Of a stretch of 64,000 bases of DNA, positions 53,840-62,877 are shown piece after piece (position 1 is the first letter of the stretch; every line of letters begins with the position of its first letter). Location: NCBI GenBank assembly GCA_013289175.1, contig JABDAN010000003.1, positions 1 through 64,000 of the forward strand, read 5' to 3'. The notes beneath the pieces are model-generated. The model was not told the DNA's origin, made no database searches, and saw only the letters and a program-made list of their open reading frames with translations. The stretch comes from Bacteroidota bacterium (lineage in GTDB: Bacteria > Bacteroidota > Bacteroidia > Chitinophagales > Chitinophagaceae). The translations under genes and the position numbers were made by a program.

Positions 53840-54433
53840 CTACAATTGAATAAAATTTCTAAGAATGTTTTCCCCTACGCTTGCGCTCTTTTCCGGATGA
53901 AACTGAACGCCATAAAAATTTCCCCTGTGCAGTGCCGAACTGTAGGGCTGGACATAATCCGTTTTCGCGATGGTCGTTTCACCGAGCCCAGCATAATATC
54001 CGTGAACGCAATAACAAAAACTATTCTCCGCAATCCCGGTAAACAGTGCCGATTTGAGGTCATAGATATTATTCCAACCCGTTTGTGGCACTTTAAGGGA
54101 CTGTCCGGGAGAAGGTTGAAATTTCTTGACCTGTTCACTGAATATTCCCAGGCACTCCGTGTCATTTTCCTCCGAGTGACGACAAAGCAACTGCATGCCT
54201 AGACATACACCGAGCACCGGCTGATTCAGATTTCGAATCAGGGCATCCAGTTTTCTTTCCTTCAGATAATTCATAGCCGAACTGGCTTCACCCACGCCAG
54301 GAAAAATAACTTTGTCCGCACCCTGGATCCGTTCCGGATCGTCGGTTACCTCGGCACTGGCATCAATTCGTTCCAGCGCGAATAAAACCGACTGAATATT
54401 GCCCGCATTGTATTTGATGATAACAATTTTCAT
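53840..54433 (-). CDS. hisH: Imidazole glycerol phosphate synthase glutamine amidotransferase subunit HisH
   Basis: A 197-residue class I glutaminase that supplies ammonia to HisF. The nucleophile is C77 in VLGVCLGMQLLC, with the His/Glu dyad in FYGVQFHPEKSA near the C-terminus; PGVGEA is the oxyanion-hole region. The start ATG overlaps the trpA stop by 4 nt (ATGA), the exact junction between the trp and his gene sets. Confidence 0.98.
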   Translation of the reverse strand: MKIVIIKYNAGNIQSVLFALERIDASAEVTDDPERIQGADKVIFPGVGEASSAMNYLKERKLDALIRNLNQPVLGVCLGMQLLCRHSEENDTECLGIFSEQVKKFQPSPGQSLKVPQTGWNNIYDLKSALFTGIAENSFCYCVHGYYAGLGETTIAKTDYVQPYSSALHRGNFYGVQFHPEKSASVGENILRNFIQL

Positions 54434-55203
54434 CTTAGGGATTTAATGAACTGGACCGTACGACGATGGATGTCTTGCTCGGACGCCCCATCCAGTACCT
54501 TAATATAAGCTGTTCCTATAATGGCGCCTTGGGCCAGGGAGCAGGCAGCAGTGAAGCTGGTCTTGTCCTTGATGCCAAAACCAATCAGGACCGGGTTTTT
54601 TAGTTTCATGGATTGAAGTCTTCTGAAATAAGGTTCCTGATCTGACAGGGCCGCATTTTTTCCGGTAGTGGAAGACGAGGAAACCGCATAAAGAAATCCA
54701 CTGCTTAACTCATCGAGCTGCATGATTCGTTCGTCGCTGGTTTCCGGTGTCACCAGAAATACAAAATCCAGTTGGTACTTTTTAATTATCTCACCAAATT
54801 CCCGTTCAAATTCAAACATGGGTAGGTCCGGTAAAATCAAGCCGTCGATGCCTGCGTGGGCAGCATCTGCACAAAATTTTTCAAACCCGTACTGTAAAAT
54901 CGGATTCATATAGCCCATGAGCAGTACGGGTAAATGTATTTCCTTCCGAAAATCTTTTAGCTGTTCAAAGAGTGTTCTGATGGACATTCCATTTTGCAGC
55001 GCCCGGGCACTGCTGGATTGGATTACCGGACCGTCAGCCAATGGATCACTATAGGGCATTCCCAATTCGATCATATCGGCACCCGCTTCCTGCAGTGCTT
55101 TCATAACCGGTATGGTATCCCCTAAGGCAGGAAATCCCGCCGTGAAATAAACATTCAGGACCTCCTTTTTTTTTCTTTCCAACAATGACTGGATACGACT
55201 CAT
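54430..55203 (-). CDS. trpA: Tryptophan synthase alpha subunit
   Basis: A 257-residue TIM barrel cleaving indole-3-glycerol phosphate to indole. Catalytic E46 in ADMIELGMPYSDPLADGP with the nearby Asp of the same block; GFGIKDK binds phosphate. It starts 4 nt after trpB, and its stop overlaps the hisH start. The 3' end is therefore the point where tryptophan genes pass directly into histidine genes. Confidence 0.98.
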   Translation of the reverse strand: MSRIQSLLERKKKEVLNVYFTAGFPALGDTIPVMKALQEAGADMIELGMPYSDPLADGPVIQSSSARALQNGMSIRTLFEQLKDFRKEIHLPVLLMGYMNPILQYGFEKFCADAAHAGIDGLILPDLPMFEFEREFGEIIKKYQLDFVFLVTPETSDERIMQLDELSSGFLYAVSSSSTTGKNAALSDQEPYFRRLQSMKLKNPVLIGFGIKDKTSFTAACSLAQGAIIGTAYIKVLDGASEQDIHRRTVQFIKSLR

Positions 55204-55207
55204 AAGA

Positions 55208-56443
55208 TCAGTTGACTGGGGAGGAGGGATGAAATGTGGAAGTTTCAGGTTTTGCCATGGCCTGCATGTAGGTGTCTAGATCCTTGTCACCCCGGCCGCT
55301 CAGGCAAATCACTATGTTGTCTTGTTTTGCAAAATGAATTTTTTCAAGGATAGCCAGCGCATGGGCGGATTCAAGGGCCGGTATGATACCCTCCAGTCTG
55401 GCCAGCTGGAAAGCGGCTTTTAAAGCTTCTTGGTCGGTGGCACTATAAAATTCAGCCCTTTTTGATTTAAACAGATGAGCATGCATCGGGCCAATGCCGG
55501 GATAATCCAGTCCCGCTGAAATACTGTGTGGCTCTGTGACCTGCCCGTCTTGGGTTTGCATGACCAGGCTCCGGCTGCCGTGCAGGATTCCGTTTGTTCC
55601 CAGTGCGGTAGTGGCAGCGGACCGGCCGCTGTGGACCCCCTCACCCGCCGCTTCCACGGCCAGAAGGCGTACTTGTTTTTCATCCAGGAAATGAAAAAAA
55701 GCACCCGCGGCATTGCTTCCTCCGCCCACACAGGCGATGACGGCTGCTGGATTTTCGTTTCCTGTTTTTTCTTTCAGCTGCACTTTGATTTCCCGGCTGA
55801 TCACACTTTGAAATCCTGCCACCATATCCGGATAGGGATGCGGACCCACCACGCTGCCAATGATATAGTGGGTATCCAAAGGATGGTTGATCCAGTCACG
55901 GATGGCTTCATTGGTTGCATCCTTTAACGTCTTGCTGCCACTGGTGGCGGGAACGACGGTGGCACCGAGCATCTTCATTCTGGCCACATTGGGCGCCTGT
56001 CGAAGGATATCCTTTTCACCCATATATACAATGCACTCGAGCCCCTTCAAAGCACAAACTGTCGCCGTAGCCACGCCATGCTGGCCAGCGCCGGTTTCAG
56101 CAATAATTCTTTTTTTTCCGAGTTTTTCTGCTAGCAGGATCTGACCAATCGTATTGTTGATTTTATGGGCTCCGGTATGACAGAGGTCTTCGCGTTTCAG
56201 AAAAATATTGGTACGGTATTCCTGGCTAAGCCGGGATGCGAAAAACAGTGGGGTTGGCCTGCCCGCATAGTCTTTTAAAAGCATTTCAAACTCCTGGATG
56301 AAAGCGGGATCGCTGGTAATTTCCAGGTACCGCGATCTTAACTCCTCCACATTGCCGAAAAGCATCTCGGGAATGAAAGCTCCGCCGAATTCACCGTAGT
56401 ATCCCTGTTCGGTCGGATGCTGATATGTTGGATTATCGCTCAT
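55208..56443 (-). CDS. trpB: Tryptophan synthase beta subunit
   Basis: 411 residues, full length, TrpB1 type. PLP lysine K94 in CHTGAHKINNTIGQ; catalytic Glu in ETGAGQHGVA; phosphate loop CVGGGSNAAG; LDYPGIGPMHA and the C-terminal CLSGRGDKD. It joins indole and serine. 43 nt after trpF, 4 nt before trpA. Confidence 0.98.
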   Translation of the reverse strand: MSDNPTYQHPTEQGYYGEFGGAFIPEMLFGNVEELRSRYLEITSDPAFIQEFEMLLKDYAGRPTPLFFASRLSQEYRTNIFLKREDLCHTGAHKINNTIGQILLAEKLGKKRIIAETGAGQHGVATATVCALKGLECIVYMGEKDILRQAPNVARMKMLGATVVPATSGSKTLKDATNEAIRDWINHPLDTHYIIGSVVGPHPYPDMVAGFQSVISREIKVQLKEKTGNENPAAVIACVGGGSNAAGAFFHFLDEKQVRLLAVEAAGEGVHSGRSAATTALGTNGILHGSRSLVMQTQDGQVTEPHSISAGLDYPGIGPMHAHLFKSKRAEFYSATDQEALKAAFQLARLEGIIPALESAHALAILEKIHFAKQDNIVICLSGRGDKDLDTYMQAMAKPETSTFHPSSPVN

Positions 56444-56486
56444 ATATTCTCCATTGTCTTTTCCTTACACCTAAAAACTTGCGACT

Positions 56487-57128
56487 TCAGGTTTTTGGAT
56501 TGAGGTCTTCTAAAAATGTTTTTATTTTGAGAAGGTCTTTGACCCCGTTTTGGATCTCGAACCGGCTGTTGATATCGACAGAAAATAGTTTTTTGGCGAC
56601 GTCTTCCTCAGCGAAAGACTTTAATTTTTCGGTGTCCTCAGGTTCGATACCCCCGCTTAGAAAAAAAAGTTTGTCTATACCAGCTGGTTTCAGAAGTTCC
56701 CAGTTGAACTTTTTTCCTGTTCCGCCATAACCCACACCCAGGGTGTCAAACAAAAACATGTCACAGGATTCTTCAAAGGGTTTGATTATCCAGGATATCG
56801 GATCGTTTTCACCGAGCCTGAACACTTTGATAACCGTAACATAATTGGCAATCTGCTCACAGGCCCGGGGTGTCTCATCTCCATGCAACTGCACCATATC
56901 CAGTCCGTAGTCATCCACCGTACGCATCATCTGCTCATAAGGCGTATTTACAAAAACGCCTACTTTGCCTATCCTCAGTTTTGCTTTTCGCATCTGTTCT
57001 CCCGAGATGTGATGACCGGCATACCGGGGTGACTTCTGGTAGAAGATAAATCCGGCAAAATCCACCCCCATATCTTCCAGCTTCTTAACCTGTGGGAGCT
57101 GCGTCATTCCGCAAACTTTTACTCTCAT
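56487..57128 (-). CDS. trpF: Phosphoribosylanthranilate isomerase
   Basis: A 213-residue barrel. KVCGMTQ carries the catalytic Cys at residue 6; GFIFYQKSPRY and QLHGDE are typical, the general-acid Asp is in LFDTLG, and FLSGGIEPED binds phosphate. The start overlaps the end of trpC by 44 nt, longer than the other overlaps of this operon, so the trpC C-terminus or the trpF start may deserve a check, although both frames look conserved. Confidence 0.96.
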   Translation of the reverse strand: MRVKVCGMTQLPQVKKLEDMGVDFAGFIFYQKSPRYAGHHISGEQMRKAKLRIGKVGVFVNTPYEQMMRTVDDYGLDMVQLHGDETPRACEQIANYVTVIKVFRLGENDPISWIIKPFEESCDMFLFDTLGVGYGGTGKKFNWELLKPAGIDKLFFLSGGIEPEDTEKLKSFAEEDVAKKLFSVDINSRFEIQNGVKDLLKIKTFLEDLNPKT

Positions 57129-57918
57129 AGCTATTGCTTTTTAGTTGGTCAACAAATGAGGCAAAAGCAATCGCGGGATCGGGTGACTTCATAAACTGCT
57201 CTCCGATCAGAAAACCGTCAAATCCAGCCGATTTCATGTTCAAAACAGTCTGGCTATCTGAGATACCACTCTCAGCAACCCGCAATATATGCAAGGGCAA
57301 TTGTTCAGCAAGCCGGATTGACCTTTCAATATCCACGGTAAATGTTTTCAAGTCCCGGTTATTGATACCCACCACATCCACCTCTTCACAAAAATGTTCA
57401 AGCTCCGATTCTTCGTGAATTTCCAGCAACACTTCCAAACCCAACTGATGGGCAAATTTAGCCAGGATACGGGTTTGACCCGGAACCAGGCAGGCGGCAA
57501 TCAGCAATATCACGTCCGCACCCATGGCTTTGGTTTCCACGACCTGATAGGCATCTACTATAAAATCCTTTCGGAGAATAGGAAGGGAATTGAAGCGGGC
57601 TTTTTCCAAGTCCTCCGTACTTCCGCCAAAAGATGGTCCATCGGTCAATACGGAAATTAGGGAAGCTCCGTGTGCAGCATACCCGGCTGTAACTTCCTCT
57701 ACCAACACCCGGTCATTGAGTATGCCCTTGGAAGGTGACTTTCTTTTGAATTCAGCAATAATGCCCGTTTTAGCGGGATCCTTCAGAAATTTTTTCATCG
57801 AGAAAACCTGCCTGGTAAATCCGGGTTGCCTCTCCAAAACCGCAACCGGCGTTTCCAGCTTTCTTTTTTCAATCTCTTCCATCTTGTAGGATATGATATG
57901 GTCCAAGATATTTTTCAT
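57085..57918 (-). CDS. trpC: Indole-3-glycerol phosphate synthase
   Basis: A 277-residue barrel. FAEFKRKSPSKG-type motif (IIAEFKRKSPSKGIL) with the catalytic Lys, LTDGPSFGGS, ILRKDFIVDAYQV, EVLLEIHEESEL, GINNRDLKTF and AESGI. A separate (non-fused) TrpC, as usual in Bacteroidota. 31 nt after trpD; its last 44 nt overlap trpF. Confidence 0.97.
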   Translation of the reverse strand: MKNILDHIISYKMEEIEKRKLETPVAVLERQPGFTRQVFSMKKFLKDPAKTGIIAEFKRKSPSKGILNDRVLVEEVTAGYAAHGASLISVLTDGPSFGGSTEDLEKARFNSLPILRKDFIVDAYQVVETKAMGADVILLIAACLVPGQTRILAKFAHQLGLEVLLEIHEESELEHFCEEVDVVGINNRDLKTFTVDIERSIRLAEQLPLHILRVAESGISDSQTVLNMKSAGFDGFLIGEQFMKSPDPAIAFASFVDQLKSNSYESKSLRNDAAPTG

Positions 57919-57949
57919 GCTTACTGGTTTGATGCCCGTTCTAAAGAGT

Positions 57950-58945
57950 TTATGATTGCAAATGTATCAGGGTTTCCATGCTGGATAAAGCCTTGCCACT
58001 TTCCAGACTTTCCACAGCCGCAGCAAAGGCTAGATCGTACTGGCTATAAGCACCTGTGCAATAAAGTGCCATGGCCGCATTGGCAAGCACTACGGCGTTC
58101 TGGGCCCAGCTTCCCTTCCCTTTCAATATCGTAAGGAATATGCTGGCCGCTTCTTCCGGACTATTCCCTCCATAAATATCAGAGGGAGAAACCATTCTCT
58201 TACCCAGCTCCTCGGGTGTCATCACCCTTTCCCCTTCATTGGTAATGACGCGCGCATCACTGGTAAGGGAGAGTTCATCATAACCGTCCAAACTGTGTAT
58301 GATGGCAAAAGACGCATTGCTTTTTTGCAGCAGGTAGGTATATATTCTGGCCATTTCCAAATTGTAAACACCAATCAGTTGAAATTTTGGAAAAGCCGGA
58401 TTGACCAGTGGACCCAGCATATTGAAAAAAGTCCGGATACCCAGGTTTTTGCGAATACCCCCGACCGCTTTGAGCGCCGGGTGAAAAAGCGGTGCGTGCA
58501 GAAAACAGAAATTGGATTTTTCCAATTCCGATTTCAGCTTACCCGGATCATTGCTGAGTTTATAACCGAGCTGTTCCATTACATTAGATGCTCCGCTGAT
58601 GCTCGTCGCTCCGTAGTTTCCATGTTTGGCAACCTTTTGCCCAGCTCCCGCCACGATGAAACAGGCCAGCGTGGAAATATTAAAAGTGTTCTTTCCATCC
58701 CCTCCGGTCCCTACCACATCTATTACATCGTAGGCTTCCAAACCAGCTCTTACCGACAGTTCCAGGAGTGCATCCTGAAATCCCATCAGCTCATCGATTG
58801 TAATACTGCGCATCAGGAATACCGTAATGAAGGAGGTTATCTCCGATTCATTGTATTGACCCTGGGAGATATTGGACAGTACCTCTTTTGCTTGTTGCCT
58901 GGACAATGTTTTATACTCGAATAACAATTGTAAAATCTTTTTCAT
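57950..58945 (-). CDS. trpD: Anthranilate phosphoribosyltransferase
   Basis: 331 residues. The PRPP-binding VGTGGDGKNTFNIST (~80-94) is followed by KHGNYGATSISGASNVMEQLG, and the second metal site DELSLT is present. It transfers phosphoribose to anthranilate. It is not fused to trpG. Between trpG (90 nt) and trpC (31 nt). Confidence 0.97.
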   Translation of the reverse strand: MKKILQLLFEYKTLSRQQAKEVLSNISQGQYNESEITSFITVFLMRSITIDELMGFQDALLELSVRAGLEAYDVIDVVGTGGDGKNTFNISTLACFIVAGAGQKVAKHGNYGATSISGASNVMEQLGYKLSNDPGKLKSELEKSNFCFLHAPLFHPALKAVGGIRKNLGIRTFFNMLGPLVNPAFPKFQLIGVYNLEMARIYTYLLQKSNASFAIIHSLDGYDELSLTSDARVITNEGERVMTPEELGKRMVSPSDIYGGNSPEEAASIFLTILKGKGSWAQNAVVLANAAMALYCTGAYSQYDLAFAAAVESLESGKALSSMETLIHLQS

Positions 58946-59035
58946 TTTATTTGCTTGGAGCTGACATTCACAGTGAAGGTTTTTTTGGTTTCATTTTTTA
59001 CTCAATTTATCCCGCCGGTAAAATCAATTTTCCGA

Positions 59036-59635
59036 TCAGACCCCTTGTCTGGAAAGCCAGTTTCGCATAATCCATTCTCCATCTGGAGTGAGTACGCTTT
59101 CCGGATGAAACTGTACACCCAGTACATCGTATTTCCTGTGACGAAGGGCCATGATTAGCCCCTGGTCATCAACAGCGGTTACTTCCAGGGTTTTGGGAAA
59201 TCCGTTTGGATCAACCACCCAGCTATGATAACGACCCGCCATAAATCCGTCCGACAATCCATTGAAAAGATCTGCGTTCACCAAACTGTTTCGTGGATTC
59301 TGGGGAACGATGTTGATCCTCGTGGCTACACCGTGGTATACGGTCGAAAGATTTAAAAGATTGGCACCAAAGGCTTCTGCAATGGCCTGATGCCCCAGGC
59401 ATACGCCTAAAATTGATTTGGTAGTACCATAGCGTTTAATCAAAGGGAGTAAAAGACCCGCTTCGGAGGGAATCCCCGGACCGGGTGATAAAATAATCTT
59501 GTCATATTTTTCAACATCATCCAGAGTAATTTGATCATTGCGATGCACGGCCACCTTATCCCCAATAATTTTTTCTACCAGGTGCACCAGGTTATAGGTG
59601 AATGAATCATAATTATCAAAAACAAGAATTTTCAT
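59036..59635 (-). CDS. trpG: Anthranilate synthase component II (glutamine amidotransferase)
   Basis: A 199-residue class I amidotransferase. DNYDSFTYNLVH at the start, PGPGIPSEAG, nucleophile C79 in LGVCLGHQAIAEAFG, and VQFHPESVLTP with the His/Glu dyad. It provides ammonia to TrpE; it could also serve 4-amino-4-deoxychorismate synthase (PabA role), as no other copy is visible. Eight nt after trpE. Confidence 0.97.
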   Translation of the reverse strand: MKILVFDNYDSFTYNLVHLVEKIIGDKVAVHRNDQITLDDVEKYDKIILSPGPGIPSEAGLLLPLIKRYGTTKSILGVCLGHQAIAEAFGANLLNLSTVYHGVATRINIVPQNPRNSLVNADLFNGLSDGFMAGRYHSWVVDPNGFPKTLEVTAVDDQGLIMALRHRKYDVLGVQFHPESVLTPDGEWIMRNWLSRQGV

Positions 59636-59643
59636 AATCAGTT

Positions 59644-61053
59644 TTATAAAGTTTCTGCTAGCGCAATCGCATTTTTTAAAGCCCCCAACTTGTGGTTCAC
59701 CTCTTCGAGTTCAGACTGCGGTTTGCTGGCTGCTACAATTCCTGCGCCGGCCTGGTAAGTCAGGGTATTGCGCCGACTCAGTAAACTGCGAATCATGATG
59801 GCTTGCGTACAGTTGCCATCGAAGCCAACAAATCCAATGCACCCGCCATAATAACTGCGGGCTGTAGGTTCATAACCGCTGATGAGTTCCATGGCGCGGA
59901 TTTTCGGTGCACCGCTGAGTGTACCCGCTGGAAAAGTAACTGCCAGTAGGTCAAATGGATTGGAAGCTTTTGGCAGCTTGCCTTTTACCTCGCTGACCAG
60001 GTGAATCACATGAGAATAATATTGAACTTCCCGGTAATAGACAACCGAAACCTCCGAACACTGCCGGCTCAGGTCATTGCGGGCCAGATCCACCAGCATG
60101 ACATGTTCTGCGTTTTCTTTGGCGTCTATTAAGAGCGCGTCGGCATTTTCCTTGTCTGTTTCATCGTTGCCTGTCCTTTTGCATGTTCCGGCAATGGGAT
60201 GCATGATGGCTTTGCCGTCCTTGATTAAAACCTGGGATTCTGGGGAAGAGCCCATCAGGCGGTAATCCCCGTAGTCGAAATAAAACAAATAGGGACTTGG
60301 ATTAACATTCCTGAGGGCCCGGTAGACATTGAATTCATCTCCGGTAAATCCTTGTTTGAATCGCCTGCTGAGTACAATTTGAAATACATCTCCACGCAAG
60401 CAGCTCTTAATGCCCTTGCTCACCATATCCCGGTAATCCTCATCGGTCATATTGCTGGTTTCCGGTCCCTGGAGTTGAAAAGGATAAACTGGCACGTCTT
60501 TGGAACGGATCAGCGATTCCACCAGCGCCAAATCGCTTTTTATTCCTTCGACCTGATTTTCACAAATATATAGTTCATCCTTAAAATGGTTGATGGCGAT
60601 CACGTATTGATAGAGGCGGTAACGCATCAGGGGAATAAGGGCAGGTTCCTGTTTTTCCTCCAGATGGATCTGGTCAAAAAAACGAACGGCATCATAGGTG
60701 GTATAACCAAAAAGGCTTTGAGCGGTTCGCACCGGTTTTTCGTCGGCTCCCTGCACATCAAAATGATCCATAAAGTCCCAGAGCAGGGACGGTACGCGGG
60801 CATCCTGAAGGGCGTATTTTTCTGTAGGCCGTCCGGGCAACTTACATTCCATTTGACGGGCATCGGAGATTTCAACGCCCCCAATGGCGTTGATACAAAT
60901 AAATGAAAAACTGTTTTCAGATGCGTGATAGTCGGTGCTTTCCAGCAATACCGTATCTCGAAACCGGTCACGAACCCGTAAATAGATTCCTACCGGCGTA
61001 TATATGTCCGACAGCAATTTTTTATAGGTCGTATGGAGAAGTATCTTTTTCAT
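59644..61053 (-). CDS. trpE: Anthranilate synthase component I
   Basis: 469 residues. C-terminal chorismate-binding domain: GDVFQIVLSRRF, SPEPS-like SSPESQVLIKDG, HPIAGTCKRTGNDETDKENADALLIDAKENAEHVMLVDLARND, and FPAGTLSGAPKIRAMELI. In the N-terminal domain the feedback motif for Trp (LLES) is seen as VLLESTDYHASENSFSF, so tryptophan inhibition is likely retained. First structural gene of the operon, 73 nt downstream of the attenuator T-run. Confidence 0.97.
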   Translation of the reverse strand: MKKILLHTTYKKLLSDIYTPVGIYLRVRDRFRDTVLLESTDYHASENSFSFICINAIGGVEISDARQMECKLPGRPTEKYALQDARVPSLLWDFMDHFDVQGADEKPVRTAQSLFGYTTYDAVRFFDQIHLEEKQEPALIPLMRYRLYQYVIAINHFKDELYICENQVEGIKSDLALVESLIRSKDVPVYPFQLQGPETSNMTDEDYRDMVSKGIKSCLRGDVFQIVLSRRFKQGFTGDEFNVYRALRNVNPSPYLFYFDYGDYRLMGSSPESQVLIKDGKAIMHPIAGTCKRTGNDETDKENADALLIDAKENAEHVMLVDLARNDLSRQCSEVSVVYYREVQYYSHVIHLVSEVKGKLPKASNPFDLLAVTFPAGTLSGAPKIRAMELISGYEPTARSYYGGCIGFVGFDGNCTQAIMIRSLLSRRNTLTYQAGAGIVAASKPQSELEEVNHKLGALKNAIALAETL

Positions 61054-61125
61054 TGTGAGAACTTACTTTTTTTAAAAACTAAGGCGTCGCCAGAAATTCT
61101 TTCTCTTAACCATTTGGGCTGAAAT

Positions 61126-61152
61126 AAAAAAAGCCCCGGAATGAACCGGGGC
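61126..61152 (-). terminator. trp attenuator terminator hairpin
   Basis: On the minus strand GCCCCGG (61152-61146), loop TTCATT, CCGGGGC (61139-61133), then seven T (61132-61126). It lies between trpL and trpE. The 5' arm can alternatively pair with CGGGGC at 61193-61188 inside the leader-peptide gene (antiterminator). Confidence 0.85.
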
Positions 61153-61181
61153 CTGATATGTTTAATAACATAGCGATCGCA

Positions 61182-61244
61182 TTACGCGCCCCGAACGGAG
61201 TTTGTATGCCACCACCATGCTTTATTGAGTATCTGATTTGTCAT
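61182..61244 (-). CDS. trpL: trp operon leader peptide with three consecutive Trp codons
   Basis: A 20-codon ORF (ATG at 61244, TAA ending at 61182). Residues 10-12 are Trp-Trp-Trp (three TGG codons at 61217-61209); the rest is a short ordinary peptide ending VRGA. A ribosome stalled on the Trp codons would leave CGGGGC (codons 18-19) free to pair with the terminator 5' arm and allow readthrough into trpE; a ribosome reaching the stop would cover it and let the terminator form. This arrangement fits the Bacteroidetes trp leader idea (compare the Bacteroid-trp RNA motif). Its own promoter is just upstream. Confidence 0.85.
   Translation of the reverse strand: MTNQILNKAWWWHTNSVRGA
61188..61193 (-). 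promoter_or_regulatory. Antiterminator arm within trpL
   Basis: CGGGGC on the minus strand is fully complementary to GCCCCG of the terminator 5' arm (61152-61147). It overlaps codons Arg18-Gly19 of the leader peptide, the position expected for translation-controlled attenuation. Confidence 0.7.
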
Positions 61245-61250
61245 GCTTTG

Positions 61251-61282
61251 CAAATATGCGTGTTCATTTTGAAATTACCAAA
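61251..61282 (-). promoter_or_regulatory. Promoter of the trp-his operon
   Basis: On the minus strand, TTTG (61282-61279), 20 bp, then CATATTTG (61258-61251), one mismatch from TAnnTTTG, ending 6 nt before the trpL ATG. It lies in the 43 nt between the hisB stop and trpL, so the trp unit has its own start. Confidence 0.6.
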
Positions 61283-61287
61283 TTCCC

Positions 61288-62436
61288 TTAAATTATCCCC
61301 TTGGTCGTCGGAAGCCCCTCCTGGAGCGGATCTTTCTTTACTGCCATTCGAATGGCTTTGGCGAACGCCTTGAAAATCGCTTCGATTTTGTGATGCTCGT
61401 TCTGGCCGTGGCAGCTGATATTGAGATTGCACCGGGCGGCATCTGAAAAAGATTTGAAAAAATGAAAGAACATCTCCGTCGGCATGTCTCCGACTTTTTC
61501 CCTTTGGAAATGCGCATTCCAGACTATCCAGTTCCTTCCGCCAAAATCCAGTAACACTTGAGCATCTGCTTCATCCATCGGCAAGGCGAAACCATATCGT
61601 TCCATCCCTCTTTTGTCAGCAAGCGCTTTGGACATGGCTTCTCCCAACGCAATGCCGGTATCTTCAATGGTATGGTGTTCATCAATATGGAGATCACCCT
61701 GGACATCAATTTTCAAATCCATTTTTCCATGACGTGCGATCTGATCGAGCATATGATCAAAAAAAGCAAGACCCGTATGGATATCGGCTTTCCCATTTCC
61801 ATCGGCATTCAATTCAATCCTGATTTTTGTTTCCCGGGTATTCCTTTCATGTACCACCTGCCGCAAACCCAGTTTCAGAAACGAGTAAATATCCGACCAG
61901 CAAGTGGATTCCAGGGCGACTACTTCCTCCAGAGCCTTCTGCGAATCCTGGACTTCTTTAGCACCCAGTTCGGCGTCTTGTTTCAACCAGATCGCTTTGC
62001 ACCCCAGATTTTTTGCCAATTGGACATCGGTGATGCGGTCGCCGATTACGTAAGATCCGGGAAGATCGTACCGGTTATTGTCCATATATTCTTTGAGCAT
62101 ACCTGTTCCCGGTTTTCTATTGGGAGAATGATCTTCCGGAAAAGATCGATCGATATGAACGGCACTGAAATCAATCCCCTCATTTGCAAAACTGTTCATG
62201 ACGAAGTTCTGTACCGGCCAAAAAGTATTTTCAGGAAAAGCAGTAGTTCCCAGTCCGTCCTGGTTGGTTACCATAACCAGTTCATAGTCCATTTCCCGGG
62301 CGATTCTTCCCATGAATTCAAACACCCCCTTATAAAATTCGAGTTTACTGAAATCATCCACCTGGTAGCTGGGTGGCGCTTCTTTGATCAGCGTTCCATC
62401 GCGGTCTATAAATAAAATTCTTTTCATCAGACTCAT
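61288..62436 (-). CDS. hisB: Bifunctional histidinol-phosphatase / imidazoleglycerol-phosphate dehydratase (HisB)
   Basis: 382 residues. The N-terminal HAD phosphatase ([11 protein letters not shown], ~8-18; [28 protein letters not shown]) removes phosphate from histidinol phosphate; the C-terminal dehydratase (~205-382) has the Mn-binding [16 protein letters not shown] and [18 protein letters not shown] motifs. The first ATG (62436) overlaps the stop of the cytochrome c gene; a second ATG at 62427 is 3 codons in. hisG, hisD and hisC are not in the window, and hisH-A-F-IE are 7-10 kb away behind the trp genes. Confidence 0.96.
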   Translation of the reverse strand: MSLMKRILFIDRDGTLIKEAPPSYQVDDFSKLEFYKGVFEFMGRIAREMDYELVMVTNQDGLGTTAFPENTFWPVQNFVMNSFANEGIDFSAVHIDRSFPEDHSPNRKPGTGMLKEYMDNNRYDLPGSYVIGDRITDVQLAKNLGCKAIWLKQDAELGAKEVQDSQKALEEVVALESTCWSDIYSFLKLGLRQVVHERNTRETKIRIELNADGNGKADIHTGLAFFDHMLDQIARHGKMDLKIDVQGDLHIDEHHTIEDTGIALGEAMSKALADKRGMERYGFALPMDEADAQVLLDFGGRNWIVWNAHFQREKVGDMPTEMFFHFFKSFSDAARCNLNISCHGQNEHHKIEAIFKAFAKAIRMAVKKDPLQEGLPTTKGII

Positions 62437-62876
62437 TTCAGCTTGCTTCGGGTTGATTTAACTTCCGAGGCCTTCACAGCCGACGCTTTGTTTCCAAAAC
62501 TGTTTCGGATATAGGTCAGCACATCTGCAATTTCCCTATCCTTCATTTCCGGATGAGGTGGCATCACATTTTGGTATTTGTTTCCATCTATTTCCTGATG
62601 GGTAGCGAGTCCTTTTATCACGATCTCTATAAGCTTATTTTTGTCACCTGAAACGTCCTTGCCATTCAAAGGTGGATTCATATTGGAAGCACCCAGGCCA
62701 TCTGCCTGGTGACAGGCCAGGCATAGGCGAGCATAAATGACTTTGCCCGAATCCATGGATATCCGAAAAGGTGATTTCTTTACCGCGCAGTGATTGGATT
62801 GCGCTTTCAAAAATACCGGCAAGGACAGCAAACAAAAAAAGAGAAAATAGAAAAAAACAGTCGAAAAAATTTTCAT
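62433..62876 (-). CDS. Exported c-type cytochrome
   Basis: 147 residues. Sec signal peptide ([19 protein letters not shown]). One haem-attachment motif C52-L-A-C55-H56, and a likely axial Met at M105 in NVMPPHPEM, the class I mono-haem pattern. The C-terminus is basic ([13 protein letters not shown]). It starts 1 nt after the PQQ-type dehydrogenase gene and ends overlapping hisB, so it probably takes electrons from the dehydrogenase. Confidence 0.9.
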   Translation of the reverse strand: MKIFSTVFFYFLFFCLLSLPVFLKAQSNHCAVKKSPFRISMDSGKVIYARLCLACHQADGLGASNMNPPLNGKDVSGDKNKLIEIVIKGLATHQEIDGNKYQNVMPPHPEMKDREIADVLTYIRNSFGNKASAVKASEVKSTRSKLK

Positions 62877-62877
62877 T

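Noticed and set aside
61241-61267. An 8-codon ORF just before trpL whose stop overlaps the trpL start.
   Set aside because: Its region contains the -7 box of the trp promoter, so it would not be on the trp transcript; it has no Trp codons.
61558-62415. A 285-codon frame opposite hisB.
   Set aside because: Shadow of the conserved HisB reading frame; no recognisable domain.
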